A DNA stretch of 64,000 nucleotides from Eunapius fragilis (GCA_963681505.1 OY811991.1:1556574-1620573); one strand, 5' to 3'; shown: positions 1-12,035, numbered from the stretch's first letter. The notes: generated by a model not told the origin, from the sequence alone. Made by a program: numbers and translations.

Positions 1-1019
1 ATTGTGCAATTTGTTTTGCACAATAACTTGATACGAGTGGCCCAAATATTCGTGTTGTGTAGGGGTCAATATGCACTCACTTCTAAAGAAACGTCAGTTA
101 GCTTCAATATTGGCTTTCTAATAATAATGATGATAGGTCATTGTAGATGCACTAAAGAATGCTGAACAGAATTTTCATTTGTAACCGATGCTACATAAAA
201 ACTATGTGGTACAACAAATTAGAATACTGTTATCAATTTATCAATTCCTTAATAATTTGTTGGTCTGCCAATAGAGCCTTCTATCAGCCTTCTCCCTCAT
301 GCGACCAATGATCCTATGCATTGGCTTGGGCTTACACTTGGACCAATGAGTACAAGGTGGTGGTTGGATTTGGAACATCTGGCAGGTCTGTGTGCCAATT
401 CTGCCCAAGACACAATACCCTCAATCCCCTCAGCCACCATGCAGTGACCTGCAGGCATGGGGAAGATGTTGTCATATGCCACCACCTGGTAATGTGGTTG
501 TCAAACTATGTATTCATGCTCATCTGATCATAAGTTCCTGTGTGGAGAAGGGCATAGCCATACTGAGCAGTGCTTATCACTGGTTGGCACAAAGACAAGC
601 CAGCTGTTCAGGACATCACGATTGCGTGCATCACCTCTTTGCCTTGCAACCTTGGGTGAGCCATGTCACAAAAGGCTGGTGCTAGCAGCCCTTCCTGCAA
701 AGGCCTGTAAGCTCCACGCCAATGGACCCAAATACCAGGAGTTAGGTTGGTCCTGCATTTGATTGGCATGGAGGCATACAGCCATTGGGACAAGGAGGCT
801 TGGGACACCCCTCCATGCTGGCATCTCACCTGGCCTATTACCAGTCTTCCTCCGAGCCAATGGTATATCAATCACACTTGAAACCTAAATCACTGCATAA
901 TATTTTGGATTTACATTTTATTGTATTTACTCTTTTTTTTTTGTGGCAATGAAAAAGATACAACACTAATGTCCAATACATTAAACTAGGTACACTAAAT
1001 AATATACTTATACAAAAAA

Positions 1020-1499
1020 CACTTCATCTTCACTGTCCACCTTCATTGCCCCAACACGGAAGCTGCATTGCCCCGTTGGACAGCAACTGAGAGAGGCAAG
1101 CATAGGAGTTAGCTTCATAAGACACCTGCCTCAACCGATGGCCCAAATGTTTAAGGAACTCAGTTGTCCTTGGTCCTAACACTCCAGTTGTCTCTATTGT
1201 CACTGGAGTGAAAAAGTGGCATGAGTCAAGGTAGTCATCTTCTTATCTTCTGCCTGTTGAGCAACTGCTCCAACTTGCTGTATAGCAATTGTAGAGTAAG
1301 ATGTTGCAAACGTATCTGGACATGTTGCATCCCACGCTTGAAGTTGGCCACATTTCCAAGGGACAATTGAGCCTGACACCATCAGGTCGCTTCCCATCTG
1401 AGCGATACAGACCTGAAGGCTCCAAATGTGATGGAACATGTGCCGCAGCCAAAGCTCTGTGTAATGATGCCATTGACTGCTGAATGGCGATGGTACCAT
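1020..1499 (-). pseudogene. Decayed non-LTR retroelement C-terminal fragment, left arm
   Basis: On the minus strand this reads in fragments as the mirror of 4,560-5,030, with the landmark SDGKRPDG and, in another frame, WDATCPDT. The frame changes between the landmarks, so it cannot make one protein. The pattern recalls the RPDG...WDxT block at the C-terminus of many invertebrate reverse-transcriptase-like mobile-element proteins. That match is from memory of the family, not from a search. Confidence 0.5.
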
Positions 1500-1540
1500 C
1501 CTGCGCTCTTTCTGCAGCTTAAGCCACTCTTATTCAAATA

Positions 1541-1656
1541 TGGTGCAAATATGTATGTAAATATTGCATGTGACATTTCCGCTATAGTAAATGAATCCTT
1601 TATATTTACTATTTTGTTGATGTCACGTATACCATATGTACTAACACATTTGCACC
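1541..1656. mobile_element. MITE-like hairpin, left palindrome arm
   Basis: The element begins ggtgcaaatatgtatg and ends in the complementary atttgcacc, with inner tgtgaca/tgtcac pairing. Related copies lie at 4,403-4,517 (mirror arm) and 22,856-22,945 (an intron of the PX-SH3-SH2 gene). Three copies in unrelated contexts suggest a non-autonomous inverted-repeat transposon. No target duplication could be fixed with certainty. Confidence 0.5.
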
Positions 1657-2489
1657 ACATTGGATTAATAGAAAATACGTTGTAAATACAAATTTTATGC
1701 AGTGAATATGTTGTAGGCCATGTGATGAGATGGATGTCTATAACCAGCTGGGTGGGTGCCTATCTACCTCACTTTAGATCTACCTCTAAATAATGCCCGA
1801 TAACGGATCCAGTATTTTGTGAAGAGTGTAGAAGTGTTTAATTAAATGAGTTATGTATTAAAAACCACTTATAATATTTGAAACTTGAAAACACATATCA
1901 ATGACATGCGCACTTGCAAATCTTTCTTTTAAAGGGTACGAATGACATTGAGGATGTGTAAAAATCTGATGTATTAATTTTAAAACTTGCATACACAGCC
2001 AGAGGAAAAAATAAAGGCTTCACTTGTACAATCACTCGGCATATCATCCCATATCAATAGGTTAAGGCCTGTGTCTTAGAAAAATTGGCATGATCCTGGC
2101 TGTGTTGATTATCCTCACACAGTCACCTAGATATGATAAAACAAAAGCACACATACACACACACTCACCACACAGCATTCCAACTACCTCCTTAAGTAAT
2201 GATGCTGAACTGTAACCTTGCACATGGGTATTGTTAACACAGGGGTCTCAAATGATCATTAATTTGTGCCACTGACTGACTAGATAAATACATGTATTCT
2301 CTGAGCAGGAAGCATCCTAGCTACACTATTTAAAAAAAGAGTGTCCTTTCCCCTGTGGAATGTCCCCATCTAAAGGCAGAATTAGCACAGCTTCCCCTAG
2401 CTTTGTGAGTAAACGTTACATTACATTACATATGTAGGGGGCATAGTGACTAGCAAAGGATCAGTTTTACCAAGGGGAGGGGAGGGCAC

Positions 2490-2492
<3 letters not shown>

Positions 2493-2546
<54 letters not shown>

Positions 2547-2583
2547 TTGATCACACATGCGAACGCACACTGCACACACATCT

Positions 2584-2626
<43 letters not shown>
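2493..2626. repeat. CA microsatellites (left arm)
   Basis: Two runs of (CA)n are split by gctttgatcacacatgcgaacgcac. The mirror GT runs are at 3,380-3,550. Apparent His/Thr or Cys/Val reading frames here are repeat artefacts. Confidence 0.95.
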
Positions 2627-2631
<5 letters not shown>

Positions 2632-2993
2632 GCACATATGCACATACATACACACTTCCTTCCTGCCTGGACCCTGAAAATACCCTGTATAAAGGGTTTT
2701 AAATATAGGGTTTCTATTGAACGTGAAATAGGCCTATATATGTATGATTTACCACTGATCATGGATCGATAGCATCGCTGTACCCTCGATACCGTAGGTT
2801 GTTCGACGAAGGCGATGTTTTAGCCGCGTGGTGGATTAATAACGCAATAGAAAAAATGCGAGGGAAGTCAGCCACTACGACAAATTATTACCAGATCGAT
2901 AGATAAGATCGATCGATGAGATAGGAAAAGCGGTCGCTACGATTGATAAAGTACACATCGCTAAAAAAGTATCGCATCGACAGAAAAATGTGA

Positions 2994-3023
2994 GTTCATA
3001 TGAAGCGCCGTTTGGGACAAAAT
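2994..3023. repeat. Palindrome centre with a sequence tripled elsewhere
   Basis: The 30-bp spacer contains gaagcgccgtttgggacaaa. Its reverse complement occurs three times in tandem at 11,882-11,957. This ties the hinge of the palindrome to the end of the third copy of the same repeat family. Confidence 0.8.
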
Positions 3024-3376
3024 TCACATTTTTCTGTCGATGCGATACTTTTTTTTAGCGATGTGTACTTTATCAATCGTAGCGACCGCTTGTCCTATCT
3101 CATCGATCGATCTTATCTATCGATCTGGTAATAATTTGTCGTAGTGGCTGATTTCCCTCGCATATTTTCTACATGTATTGCCTTATTAATCCAGTACGCG
3201 GCTAAAACATTCGCCTTCGTCGAACAACCTACGGTATCGAGGGTACTGCGATGCTATCGATTCAGTGGTAAATCATACATAGGCCTATTTCACGTTCAAT
3301 AGAAGCCCTATATTTAAAACCCTTTATACAGGGTATTTTCAGGGTCCAGGCAGGAAGGGAGTGTGTATGTATGTGC

Positions 3377-3379
<3 letters not shown>

Positions 3380-3453
<74 letters not shown>

Positions 3454-3500
3454 CGCGGAGATGTGTGTGCAGTGTGCGTTCGCATGTGTGATCAAAGCAT

Positions 3501-3555
<55 letters not shown>

Positions 3556-3559
3556 TGTA
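3380..3559. repeat. GT microsatellites (right arm)
   Basis: This is the mirror of the CA tracts in the left arm. Run lengths differ between the arms, so the tracts have drifted since the inverted duplication or differ through sequencing error. Confidence 0.95.
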
Positions 3560-4402
3560 GGTGCCCCTCCCCTCCCCTTGGTAAAACTGATCCTTTGCTA
3601 GTCACTATGCCCCCTACATAGAAATTGATAATATAACGTTTACTCACCAAGCTAGGGAAGCTGTGCTAATTCTGCATTTAGATGGGGACATTCCACAGGG
3701 GAAAGGACACTCTTTTTTTAAATAGTGTAGCCAGGATGCTTCCTGCTCAGAGAATACATGTATTTATCTAGTCAGTCAGTGGCACAAATTAATGATCATT
3801 TGAGACTCCAGTGTTAACAATACCCATGTGCAAGATTACAGTTCAGCATCTATTACTTAAGGAGGTAGTTGGAATGCTGTGTGGTGAGTGTGTGTGTATG
3901 TGTGCTTATGTTTTATCATATCTAGGTGACTGTGGGAGGATAATCAACACAGCCAGGATCGTGCCAATTTTTCTAAGACACAGGCCTTAACCTATTGATA
4001 TGGGATGATATGCCAAGTGATTGTACAAGTGAAGCCTTTATTTTTTCCTCTGGCTGTGTATGCAAGTTTTAAAATTAATACATCAGATTTATACACATCC
4101 TCAATGTTATTTGTACATTTTAATAGCTTTAAAAGAAAGATTTGCAAGTGTGCATGTCATTGATATATGTTTTCAAGTTTCAAATATTATAAGTGGTTTT
4201 TAATACATAACTCATTTAATTGAACACTTCTACACTCTTCACAAAATACTGGATTCGTTATCGGGCATTATTTAGAGGTAGATCTAAAGTGAGGTAGATA
4301 GGCATCCACCCAGCTGGTTAGACATCCATCTCATCACATGGCCTACAACATATTCACTGCATAAAATTTGTATTTACAAAGTATTTTCTATTAATTCAAT
4401 GT

Positions 4403-4517
4403 GGTGCAAATGTGTTAGTAAATATGGTATACATGACATCAACACAATAGTAAATATAAAGGATTCATTTACTATAGCGGAAATGTCACATGCAATATTT
4501 ACATACATATTTGCACC
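4403..4517. mobile_element. MITE-like hairpin, right palindrome arm
   Basis: This is the mirror copy of the hairpin at 1,541-1,656. The terminal ggtgcaaa/tttgcacc pairing is kept. Confidence 0.5.
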
Positions 4518-4559
4518 ATATTTGAATAAGAGTGGCTTAAGCTGCAGAAAGAGCGCAGG

Positions 4560-5030
4560 ATGGTACCATCGCCATTCAGCAGTCAATGGCATCATTACAC
4601 AGAGCTTTGGCTGCGGCACATGTTCCATCACATTTGGAGCCTTCAGGTCTGTATCGCTCAGATGGGAAGCGACCTGATGGTTCAGGCTCAATTGTCCCTT
4701 GGAAATGTGGCCAACTTCAAGCGTGGGATGCAACATGTCCAGATACGTTTGCATCATCTTACTCTACAATTGCTATACAGCAAGTTGGAGCACTTGCTCA
4801 ACAGGCAGAAGATAAGAAGATGACTACCTTGACTCATGCCACTTTTTCACTCCAGTGACAATAGAGACAACTGGAGTGTTTGGACCAAGAACAACTGAGT
4901 TCCTTAAACATTTGGGCCATCGGTTGAGGCAGGTGTCTGGTGAAGCTAACTCCTATGCTTGCCTTAATCAGTTGCCGTCCAACGGGGCAATGCAGCTTCC
5001 TTGTTGGGGCAATGAAGGTGGACAGTGAAG
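4560..5030 (+). pseudogene. Decayed non-LTR retroelement C-terminal fragment, right arm
   Basis: The plus-strand frame near 4,586-4,858 reads HRALAAAHVPSHLEPSG, then SDGKRPDG, then a W/D/T block, and stops. A shifted frame continues to about 5,030 with TIETTGVFGPRTTEFLKHLG. This order is typical of the C-terminal nuclease-like region of reverse-transcriptase-like proteins from invertebrate mobile elements. One frameshift and the lack of any upstream reverse transcriptase show it is dead. Its mirror lies at 1,020-1,499. An exact family name is not claimed. Confidence 0.55.
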
Positions 5031-6659
5031 ATGAAGTGTTTTTTGTATAAATTTATTATTTAGTGTATCTAGTTTAATGTAGTTGGACATTAGTGTTGTA
5101 TCTTTTTTTTCATTACCACAAAAAAAAAAGAGTAAATACAATGCAAATCCAAATTATTATGCAGTGATTTAGGTTTCAAGTGTGATTGATATACCATTGG
5201 CTCGGAGGAAGACTGGTAATAGGCCAGGTGAGATGCCAGCATGGAGGGGTGTCCCAAGCCTCCTTGTCCCAATGGCTGTATGCCTCCATGCCAATCAAAT
5301 GCAGGACCAACCTAACTCCTGGTATTTGGGTCCATTGGCGTGGAGCTTACAGGCCTTTGCAGGAAGGGCTGCTAGCACCAGCCTTTTGTGACATGGCTCA
5401 CCCAAGGTTGCAAGGCAAAGAGGTGATGCACGCAATCGTGATGTCCTGAACAGCTGGCTTGTCTTTGTGCCAACCAGTGATAAGCACTGCTCAGTATGGC
5501 TATGCCCTTCTCCACACAGGAACTTATGATCAGATGAGCATGAATACATAGTTTGACAACCACATTACCAGGTGGTGGCATATGACAACATCTTCCCCAT
5601 GCCTGCAGGTCACTGCATGGTGGCTGAGGGGATTGAGGGTATTGTGTCTTGGGCAGAATTGGCACACAGACGTGCCAGATGTTCCAAATCCAACCACCAC
5701 CTTGTACTCATTGGTCCAAGTGTAAGCCCAAGCCAATGCATAGGATCATTGGTCGCATGAGGGAGAAGGCTGATAGAAGGCTCTATTGGCAGACCAACAT
5801 ATTATTAAGTAATTGATAAATTGATAACAGTATTCTAATTTGTTGTACCACATAGTTTTTATGTAGCATCGGTTACAAATGAAAATTCTGTTCAGCATTC
5901 TTTAGTGCATCTACAATGACCTATCATTAGAAAGCCAATATTGAAGCTAACTGACGTTTCTTTAGAAGTGAGTGCATATTGACCCCTACACAACACGAAT
6001 ATTTGGGCCACTCGTATCAAGTTATTGTGCATTAAAGTTTTCGTAAATTACACCCACCAAGAGTGCTCAATCATAAATCTTGACATGCACACTTGCACTT
6101 ACCAATCCAATTAATTACCTCCTAACAAAATGGAACCTGGGCTTCAGTCATATGGGACTAACAGAAGATCTTGCTATTCGATGTGTGACTGATAAACTGT
6201 ACCATTATGGTTGATGAACATTTACATAAGGATGCATATGAAGCTAAGGGTCTGAACTAGCTGTCCAAAGTGACCAGAAGTTGGTAGATGTACTGAATAC
6301 ACCTCATAATCCATCATTGGTGAAAGATTTTATGGTCATGCAGAATAATAGGTGTGCATATATATAGCATGGTGTGCCTGCAATAAAGTTGTGTGCATCA
6401 GATAAAAGGGGTCAATAACTAGCTAGTAACACAAACCCATTCCTGCACCACATATTATTCATCACTAGGACCCAGTATGTGACAATGGTATGTGGTGTCA
6501 TTGTGATGTGAGAATGCATCTTAGGTGAATCCCTGTCACCAGGCCTAATTAGGTTAGTTTATACGTATTTATGTGATCATGATATGTGTTGGTGTGTATA
6601 GACGTTTGGTCTATCTATAGTGTGTGATGTCCCTACATTTTGATTCTTTAACACTTACA

Positions 6660-7430
6660 TAAAACCAATGTTGTAGGCTATGTGAGAGATAGTCCCCTAA
6701 CTAGCTCACTTTAGATCTAGCTCTATGAATAGTGGATCCAGCTTTTTGTAAAGAGGGTGGAAGGGTTCAATCAAAGGTACCACACCATGCCCTCTTCAAT
6801 CTTTGAAAACAGGAATTATATAGTTATACACGTTACATGTACATTGCTGATTATAAATGCAAACTAAATGTGTACACTTGTGAAATTTCTGAAAAACCCA
6901 AATAACATTGAGTTGTTAAGCAGTACACGCACAAATCCAATGTGTTAATGCAAAACAGTAATTGTTTTAACTTGCATACACAACCAGCATAAAAAATAAC
7001 ATAAGGTTAAGCGCTACACTTGTGCCACATCATTTCGCAGTTCTTCCTATATAAAGCTGTGTGTCTGAAATTTCTAACAAGTTGGCGCAATTCTGAGACA
7101 TTTCCGGCTGTGTTGATTATCCTCACATTGTCACCTGGATGCTGGATAAAACTAAAGCACACACGCATACAGTACACATGCACACACATGCACATAACAC
7201 ACACACACACTTGCACACACACACACACACCATTCCAAATACCTACTTAGTATTAGATGCTGAACTGTAATCTTGCACATGGGTATTGTTAACACAGGGG
7301 TCTCAAATGATCATTAATTGGTGCCACTGACTGACTAGATAAATACATGTATTTTCTGAGCAGGAAGCATCCTAGCTAAACTATTAAAAAAGGGTGTCCT
7401 TTCCCCTGTGGAATATCCTCATCTAAAGGC
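6660..7430. repeat. Third, diverged copy of the palindrome-arm sequence, part 1
   Basis: This segment follows left-arm positions ~1,705-2,385 in the same orientation, with clear divergence: the same order of landmarks (ctcactttagatct; ctgactgactagataaatac; cctttcccctgtgga) but many substitutions. It breaks off at ~7,430, where an insertion begins. 6,032-6,660 holds no gene that I can recognise. Confidence 0.75.
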
Positions 7431-7935
7431 AAAAACCAAGCCTAACTGGCACTTCCTTGCATTACACCTATAGAACATAAAAAAGTACCCTTCCATCACT
7501 CACCACCAAATGCTAGCAAAAAGGGTCCACATTGTACAATCTAATATAAAATGAGAACACACACATGCTATGCAGACCTATTTACCCACGTGATGGCACC
7601 ATGACTGGCCTCCTAGGGCTCTCCAAGTTCAACTATCATTCTTACCCTCCTTCCTATGGTCACCCTATTTTCAAGAAATCAAGTGAGTACTGCTCGCTGG
7701 ACCTATACTTGGCCTTCCAGATGGCAGGCTTGGTTTGCATATCCTTCAGCAGGAATCTGTACAATATTGCATTTAGTCCTCTAAATGCTACTTTAAACAC
7801 GTGACATCAGCCACATGTGTCACATGATAGAGCACAACTAGTATCGTACACACAGCTGTCTGAACCTACTTTCGTCCAAAGTCGTTCCAGAACACCACCG
7901 ACACTGTATTGTTAAATAACACAGCTTTTAATGCT

Positions 7936-7956
7936 CACACACACACACACACACAC

Positions 7957-8008
<52 letters not shown>
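7936..8008. repeat. CA microsatellite
   Basis: A (CA)n run with small interruptions, inside the unknown insertion. Confidence 0.95.
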
Positions 8009-8598
8009 TACATGCACGCATACAGCTGGACCTTTCCAAGGTTACCTCTGCCTTACAAAGGCTGGTAGTGATAATTTTCTCTGAGACATGCTGACTGCTC
8101 CTGGAGCCTGTGCCTTAACTGGAGCAGGTGGACCAGGTGATGTGTTGAGCGAGCCTTGTATTATTGACAGATGGAGAACTGATTACTATGGAGAATGTTG
8201 GTCCAGATAGAGGAATGAATGTGGGAAGGAGAAAGGGGTGATGGAGTTAAAGGTACATGACAAATGGTAGAGCAAGTGTAAACTTGGGGAGGGTGAAACC
8301 TAAAAATGGCATGTGAATTTGGAAATGCTGTGGACAAATTGCACAATGCAAAATACAGGAGTTGAATGGAAACAGGAGTGTAAAGGAAAAGTAAGGGGAA
8401 AGAATGATGGTAGAATTACCTAAAGACCTTAAAATTCTCCTTCGCAGCTGATTCCCAGTCTACTGCCTTTGTAATCTCCATGCTATCCTCAGAGATGTCA
8501 TGCACACCTTTTTTGAACAAATGCCTGACAAGTGAACAGTTCAGAAAATTAAACCTACTGGCCACATTCAAAATATAAGCACTTTACTGCTTCCCTGC

Positions 8599-8601
<3 letters not shown>

Positions 8602-8677
<76 letters not shown>

Positions 8678-8695
8678 TACAGTCACACACACAGA
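8602..8695. repeat. CA microsatellite
   Basis: A long (CA)n run inside the unknown insertion. Confidence 0.95.
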
Positions 8696-8944
8696 CAACA
8701 AAAACAACAGACATACAGATGCAATACACACCAGATACAATTATAATTGTATATTCTTACCAAAGAATGGACCAACAAAGTCAATCAACACTCCAGCCAT
8801 GAAATGGCCGCCAAGCTAGCCACTGGTAGCGGGACAGGCTTATCAAGTGGGGTACAATACCATAAACCAAAAGCAGCTGCCTCATTAATTCTATAATGGT
8901 GCAAAACTGAATAAATCTCTTATAAGTCTTAAGATTAAAACTGC

Positions 8945-9231
8945 ACAATTAGCAATGCTTCCCCCAGCTTGGTGAGTAACCCAAACCAGCACCCCCCCCC
9001 CCCCCCCTTCCCAAACATTACATTATATTTTCAACGTTGGGAGCAGTTTTATCTGTTGGAGGACAATACTGGGGCATAGTTTCTAGCAAAGGATCAGTTT
9101 TACCAAGGGGTGGGGTAGGGGAGGGGCACACACACACACACGCAAGCACACAAACTTAAACTCACGCATGAATTTTGATATCCTCAGATCACACATGCGA
9201 GCGCACACTGCACACACACACACACACACAG

Positions 9232-9278
<47 letters not shown>

Positions 9279-9442
9279 AAGCGCGCGTACGCACGCACAC
9301 ACATACACACACAAATACACACACATGTACATACATAGAGACACGCACATGCACCATTTCTGCCTGGATCCTGAACAATTATATACAAAAGAAACTTGTA
9401 CGGGTAGGGCATTGAACGTGAAATGTATGCATGATTTACCAC
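8945..9442. repeat. Third copy of palindrome-arm sequence, part 2
   Basis: Homology to left-arm positions ~2,385-2,755 resumes here, including the shared tagcaaaggatcagttttacc and the CA-rich block, and ends at accac. There the 2.2-kb TIR element (9,443-11,616) has inserted. Confidence 0.75.
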
Positions 9443-11616
9443 TATATTAGGTACTGGGGAATCTATGATTTTAGACCGTAAAATCAGAGATAATATATAG
9501 AGGGATTGGAAACGGAGCCAATCAACACTAATCAACACGGACAATGCTACCAGTGACTTTTAAGGCTTCAGGTGCAGCTACTATTCTATAGCAGCAGAGA
9601 TGATAACTATGCTACATGGTTCGAATCCACTCTCAGTACATTTTTTCCCCCTTCTTTTTATTTCTTCACAAATAATAGAGTAGTAATGATCTAAATGTTT
9701 ACATATTTACAACACACAATTCAATTCAAAAGTGTCTGAACTGTCTAGAGTAGTTCTTTTCTCATGGCTTTTGATTTTTGTGTGGTTATCTTGTTGGTAA
9801 CTTTGTACTGCTCCATTAAAGCACCACACAATGATATTATCTCTGGTAAAATCCTAGACGTGAAATGAAAAAATTTCTGTTCGCAAATTTAAACTTTTCT
9901 GTTGACACCATTTGGTAAAAACGATCTGGTAGCTTCATTCAGCTTGATTATGGCTTATCATGCATTCAGAACGACTGCTGAGTGCGTCAGCAATAGGCCA
10001 GACTAGTTTTTAAGCTTTAAAACACGCATCGTATTTCGTAAGTGTTGCTCAAATCGAATACAATTTTCTACCCACGATTTTCGACTCTTAAACGCTGTGT
10101 CCCCTCCAAGGTAAGCATTCTCCCCTCTAGATATTTCATCCATCTATCCTTTTACGAAATTTTGTATAGATGAGTCCTAGCGCCGCGGTCCTTGTACGAT
10201 GCGCCAGTTACTGAACATCATTGAACCAATACATCAAATGGTACTTTACACTAGGATCTTAAAAAACATCATGGTTAATATCTTAAACCATACCTTTTGA
10301 GTTATCATCACTAAAAATATCAGAATTCCAATTTGAGACAGAACTTTCAGGGTCAAAACATTAATGCATCATCAGGATTAGGTTTTTGGCTTACAACTCA
10401 ACAAATAGTTCGACTTAAGAGCTCATTTTTTGATGCATAGATAACTCATTATAAGAGCTATATATATGGAATGCTTGAACTCTTAAGTCCAGTTCATTGT
10501 GAAGATAGGCTTGTTTTTATAAGGATTTTGATATGACCGCTGCTTAGCATCACTATGGCCGATTTAATTCGACTTAAGAGATGAAAATTATGTCACACTA
10601 CTCAGAGGTCCCTAAAGTAGCCATATAATTTTTTATAATTTATTGGACACTTGCTAACATTGATACAAATTGCAACGAAAGCAGAAAAGTGAAAAAAATT
10701 TAAGAATTGTACTCAATGTTTGGATTCTTCAGTAAATGTATACGATACACGCGTGACGTCAGTGTTGGTGTGCGTGCTAGAGATAGCTATGTACGGCGAG
10801 TTTTTCGTTTCGAACGCCACGGGTTCTTTTCAGAACCATTGCAGCGTGGCATCCCAAATGAACCCTTTCGCTGATGAACCAAGCTCTAGTGGAACAGGAG
10901 CCAAGAGACCGATCCGCAAGCGCGATATGACGGCTTTATTAGTAGAAGTTGCTTTGCCATCGCCAATGAACTCGAGATTTGAAATTCTCTGCTAGGTTTA
11001 TACTTAAATCGCAGGTGGCATGAGAATTTCACCAATGCATTATACAATGGGCATGTTGTAAAAATGAGCCATAAAGCAAAGTTACCAAAACTAACAATTG
11101 CATACTGGACTATAGATGAATCAGAAGAAGAAGGAATTGATAACACAATTACAGTTATTGAAATGCTCGTGGACTATTTAAATGGTGATTTAGTGTTTGT
11201 TGAGGATGGAAATGATGTACCTCAATATTGAATAATAACATTATTGTGCTTGATTTTGTGCGTGTTTCATTGTTTGTCAATTTTTATGTTAACAATTTGA
11301 AAAGATAAAAGTGAGGAAACTAAATGATGAGACTTTAAAAAGTCTTCCCTATATCAGAATCACTTATGTGCAATGCTTGAAATTAAAATCTCCAGGTTAC
11401 GCCTCGTTATAACACAACCGTCACAGTTTTTATTGCGATTACGCATTAACCGCTGTGCTAAAAAAGTTGTCACTTTGAGGATATGTATCTCTGGTATCGA
11501 ATATGCTATGGTGACGCAAGAAGTACTGTTAAACTCACCTTGTTTTGCTCTTTCTAATGATGGTAATATTATTATCCTCTGAGCATTTTTAAAAAAATTC
11601 CCCAGTACCTAATATA
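9443..11616. mobile_element. ~2.17-kb TIR element with TA-type insertion
   Basis: The ends are a perfect ~20-bp inverted repeat: tatattaggtactggggaa at 9,443 and its exact complement ending at 11,616. The flanking arm homology stops at 9,442 and resumes just after 11,616, so the whole segment is inserted. A TA target duplication plus ~18-bp TIR fits a Tc1/mariner-like or related DNA transposon, but I found no DDE transposase. An internal ORF region (10,720-11,231) is of unknown identity. The element could be non-autonomous with captured sequence. Confidence 0.65.
10720..11231 (+). CDS. Unrecognised ORFs inside the TIR element
   Basis: A frame at 10,720-10,995 (91 aa) ends in a stop. It includes the stretch SSSGTGAKRPIRKRDMTALL. 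A second frame, open from ~10,983 to the stop at 11,229-11,231, includes NRRWHENFTNALYNGHVV and an acidic C-terminus ending VPQY. The two are in different frames, so they may be two exons, one gene with a frameshift, or chance. Amino-acid usage of the second frame looks protein-like. I do not recognise either and infer no function. Confidence 0.3.
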
Positions 11617-11965
11617 GACTATATCGATAGCTCCAGCTACATACATGTATCCGATCGATCGCCGTACCCTCGATAGCTTAGGTTGCTCGTTCGACGAAGG
11701 CGATGTTTTAGCCGCGTGGTGGATTAATAAGGCAATAGAAAAATACGACAGAAGTCAGCCACTACGACAAATTATTACCAGATCAATAGATAAGATCGAT
11801 CGATGAGATAGGACAAGCGGTCGCTACGATTGATAAAGTACACATCGATAAAAAAGTATCGCATCGACAGAAAAACGTGAATTTTGTCCCAAACGGCGCT
11901 TCATAAGTTTTGTCCCAAACGGCGCTTCATAAGTTTTGTCCCAAACGGCGCTTCATACATAGCAG
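11617..11965. repeat. Third copy of palindrome-arm sequence, part 3, with 26-bp triplication
   Basis: Homology to left-arm positions ~2,766-3,020 resumes after the TIR element (gttcgacgaaggcgatgttt; gcggtcgctacgattgataa). It ends in three tandem copies of a 26-bp sequence starting ttttgtcccaaacggcgctt at 11,882, 11,908 and 11,934. The palindrome hinge carries one inverted copy of that sequence. Confidence 0.8.
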
Positions 11966-12035
11966 ACCCTAGTTCAAGCGTAGCGGTGATGTAATCCATC
12001 CGCAGCTGTGACGTACTTGGGCCTGGGAACGAGAC
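11963..12035. repeat. Short dispersed hairpin-like repeat, copy A
   Basis: The ~72-bp sequence is shared with 15,748-15,820; the common core is gtagcggtgatgtaatcca. Copy B can pair its ends (agaccc / gggtct). This may be a small transposon relic or a small structured RNA; nothing decides between them. Between 12,036 and 12,757 I see no gene. Confidence 0.5.

Larger units (their letters stand above)
17..6031. repeat. Large palindrome (inverted repeat), ~3-kb arms
   Basis: The left arm (17-2,993) is repeated in reverse complement as the right arm (3,024-6,031), separated by only about 30 bp. The outer ends match (tgcacaataacttg at 17 and its complement ending at 6,031), and so do the inner ends (cagaaaaatgtga at 2,981 and its complement at 3,024). 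Long stretches are nearly identical between the arms; several conceptual reading frames are letter-for-letter the same. Small indels and CA/GT length differences do separate the arms. The arms hold a MITE-like hairpin (1,541-1,656 and 4,403-4,517), a decayed retroelement fragment, and CA/GT tracts. No intact gene was found. It could be a fold-back type element, an inverted segmental duplication, or an assembly artefact from a folded-back read. Confidence 0.9.
7690..8815 (-). pseudogene. Spliced-looking coding fragments of unknown gene
   Basis: Three minus-strand stretches look like exons. 8,815-8,761 sits between an AG and GTAAGA and reads LGGHFMAGVLIDFVGPFF. 8,524-8,420 sits between cttgtcag and GTAATT and reads HLFKKGVHDISEDSMEITKA plus 14 more residues. 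Around 7,798-7,660 a frame reads FRGLNAILYRFLLKDMQTK and on. The phases of the first two do not join (phase 1 into phase 2), so either an exon is missing or the gene is broken. IDFVGPF recalls the core of retroelement integrases, but the rest does not. The family is not recognised. Confidence 0.3.
7431..8944. mobile_element. Insertion of unknown type splitting the third repeat copy
   Basis: Left-arm sequence that is continuous at ~2,385 is broken here: homology stops near 7,430 (ctaaaggcaaaa) and resumes near 8,945 (ttagcaatgcttccccc). The inserted ~1.5 kb contains CA tracts (7,936-8,008 and 8,602-8,669) and minus-strand fragments that look like spliced coding exons. I saw no clear terminal repeats, so the class of the insertion is unknown. 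Confidence 0.55.

Noticed and set aside
9600-9640. tRNA-like B box (ggttcgaatcc)
   Set aside because: The T-arm pairs only about three bp and no matching acceptor stem or A box is present at the right distance.
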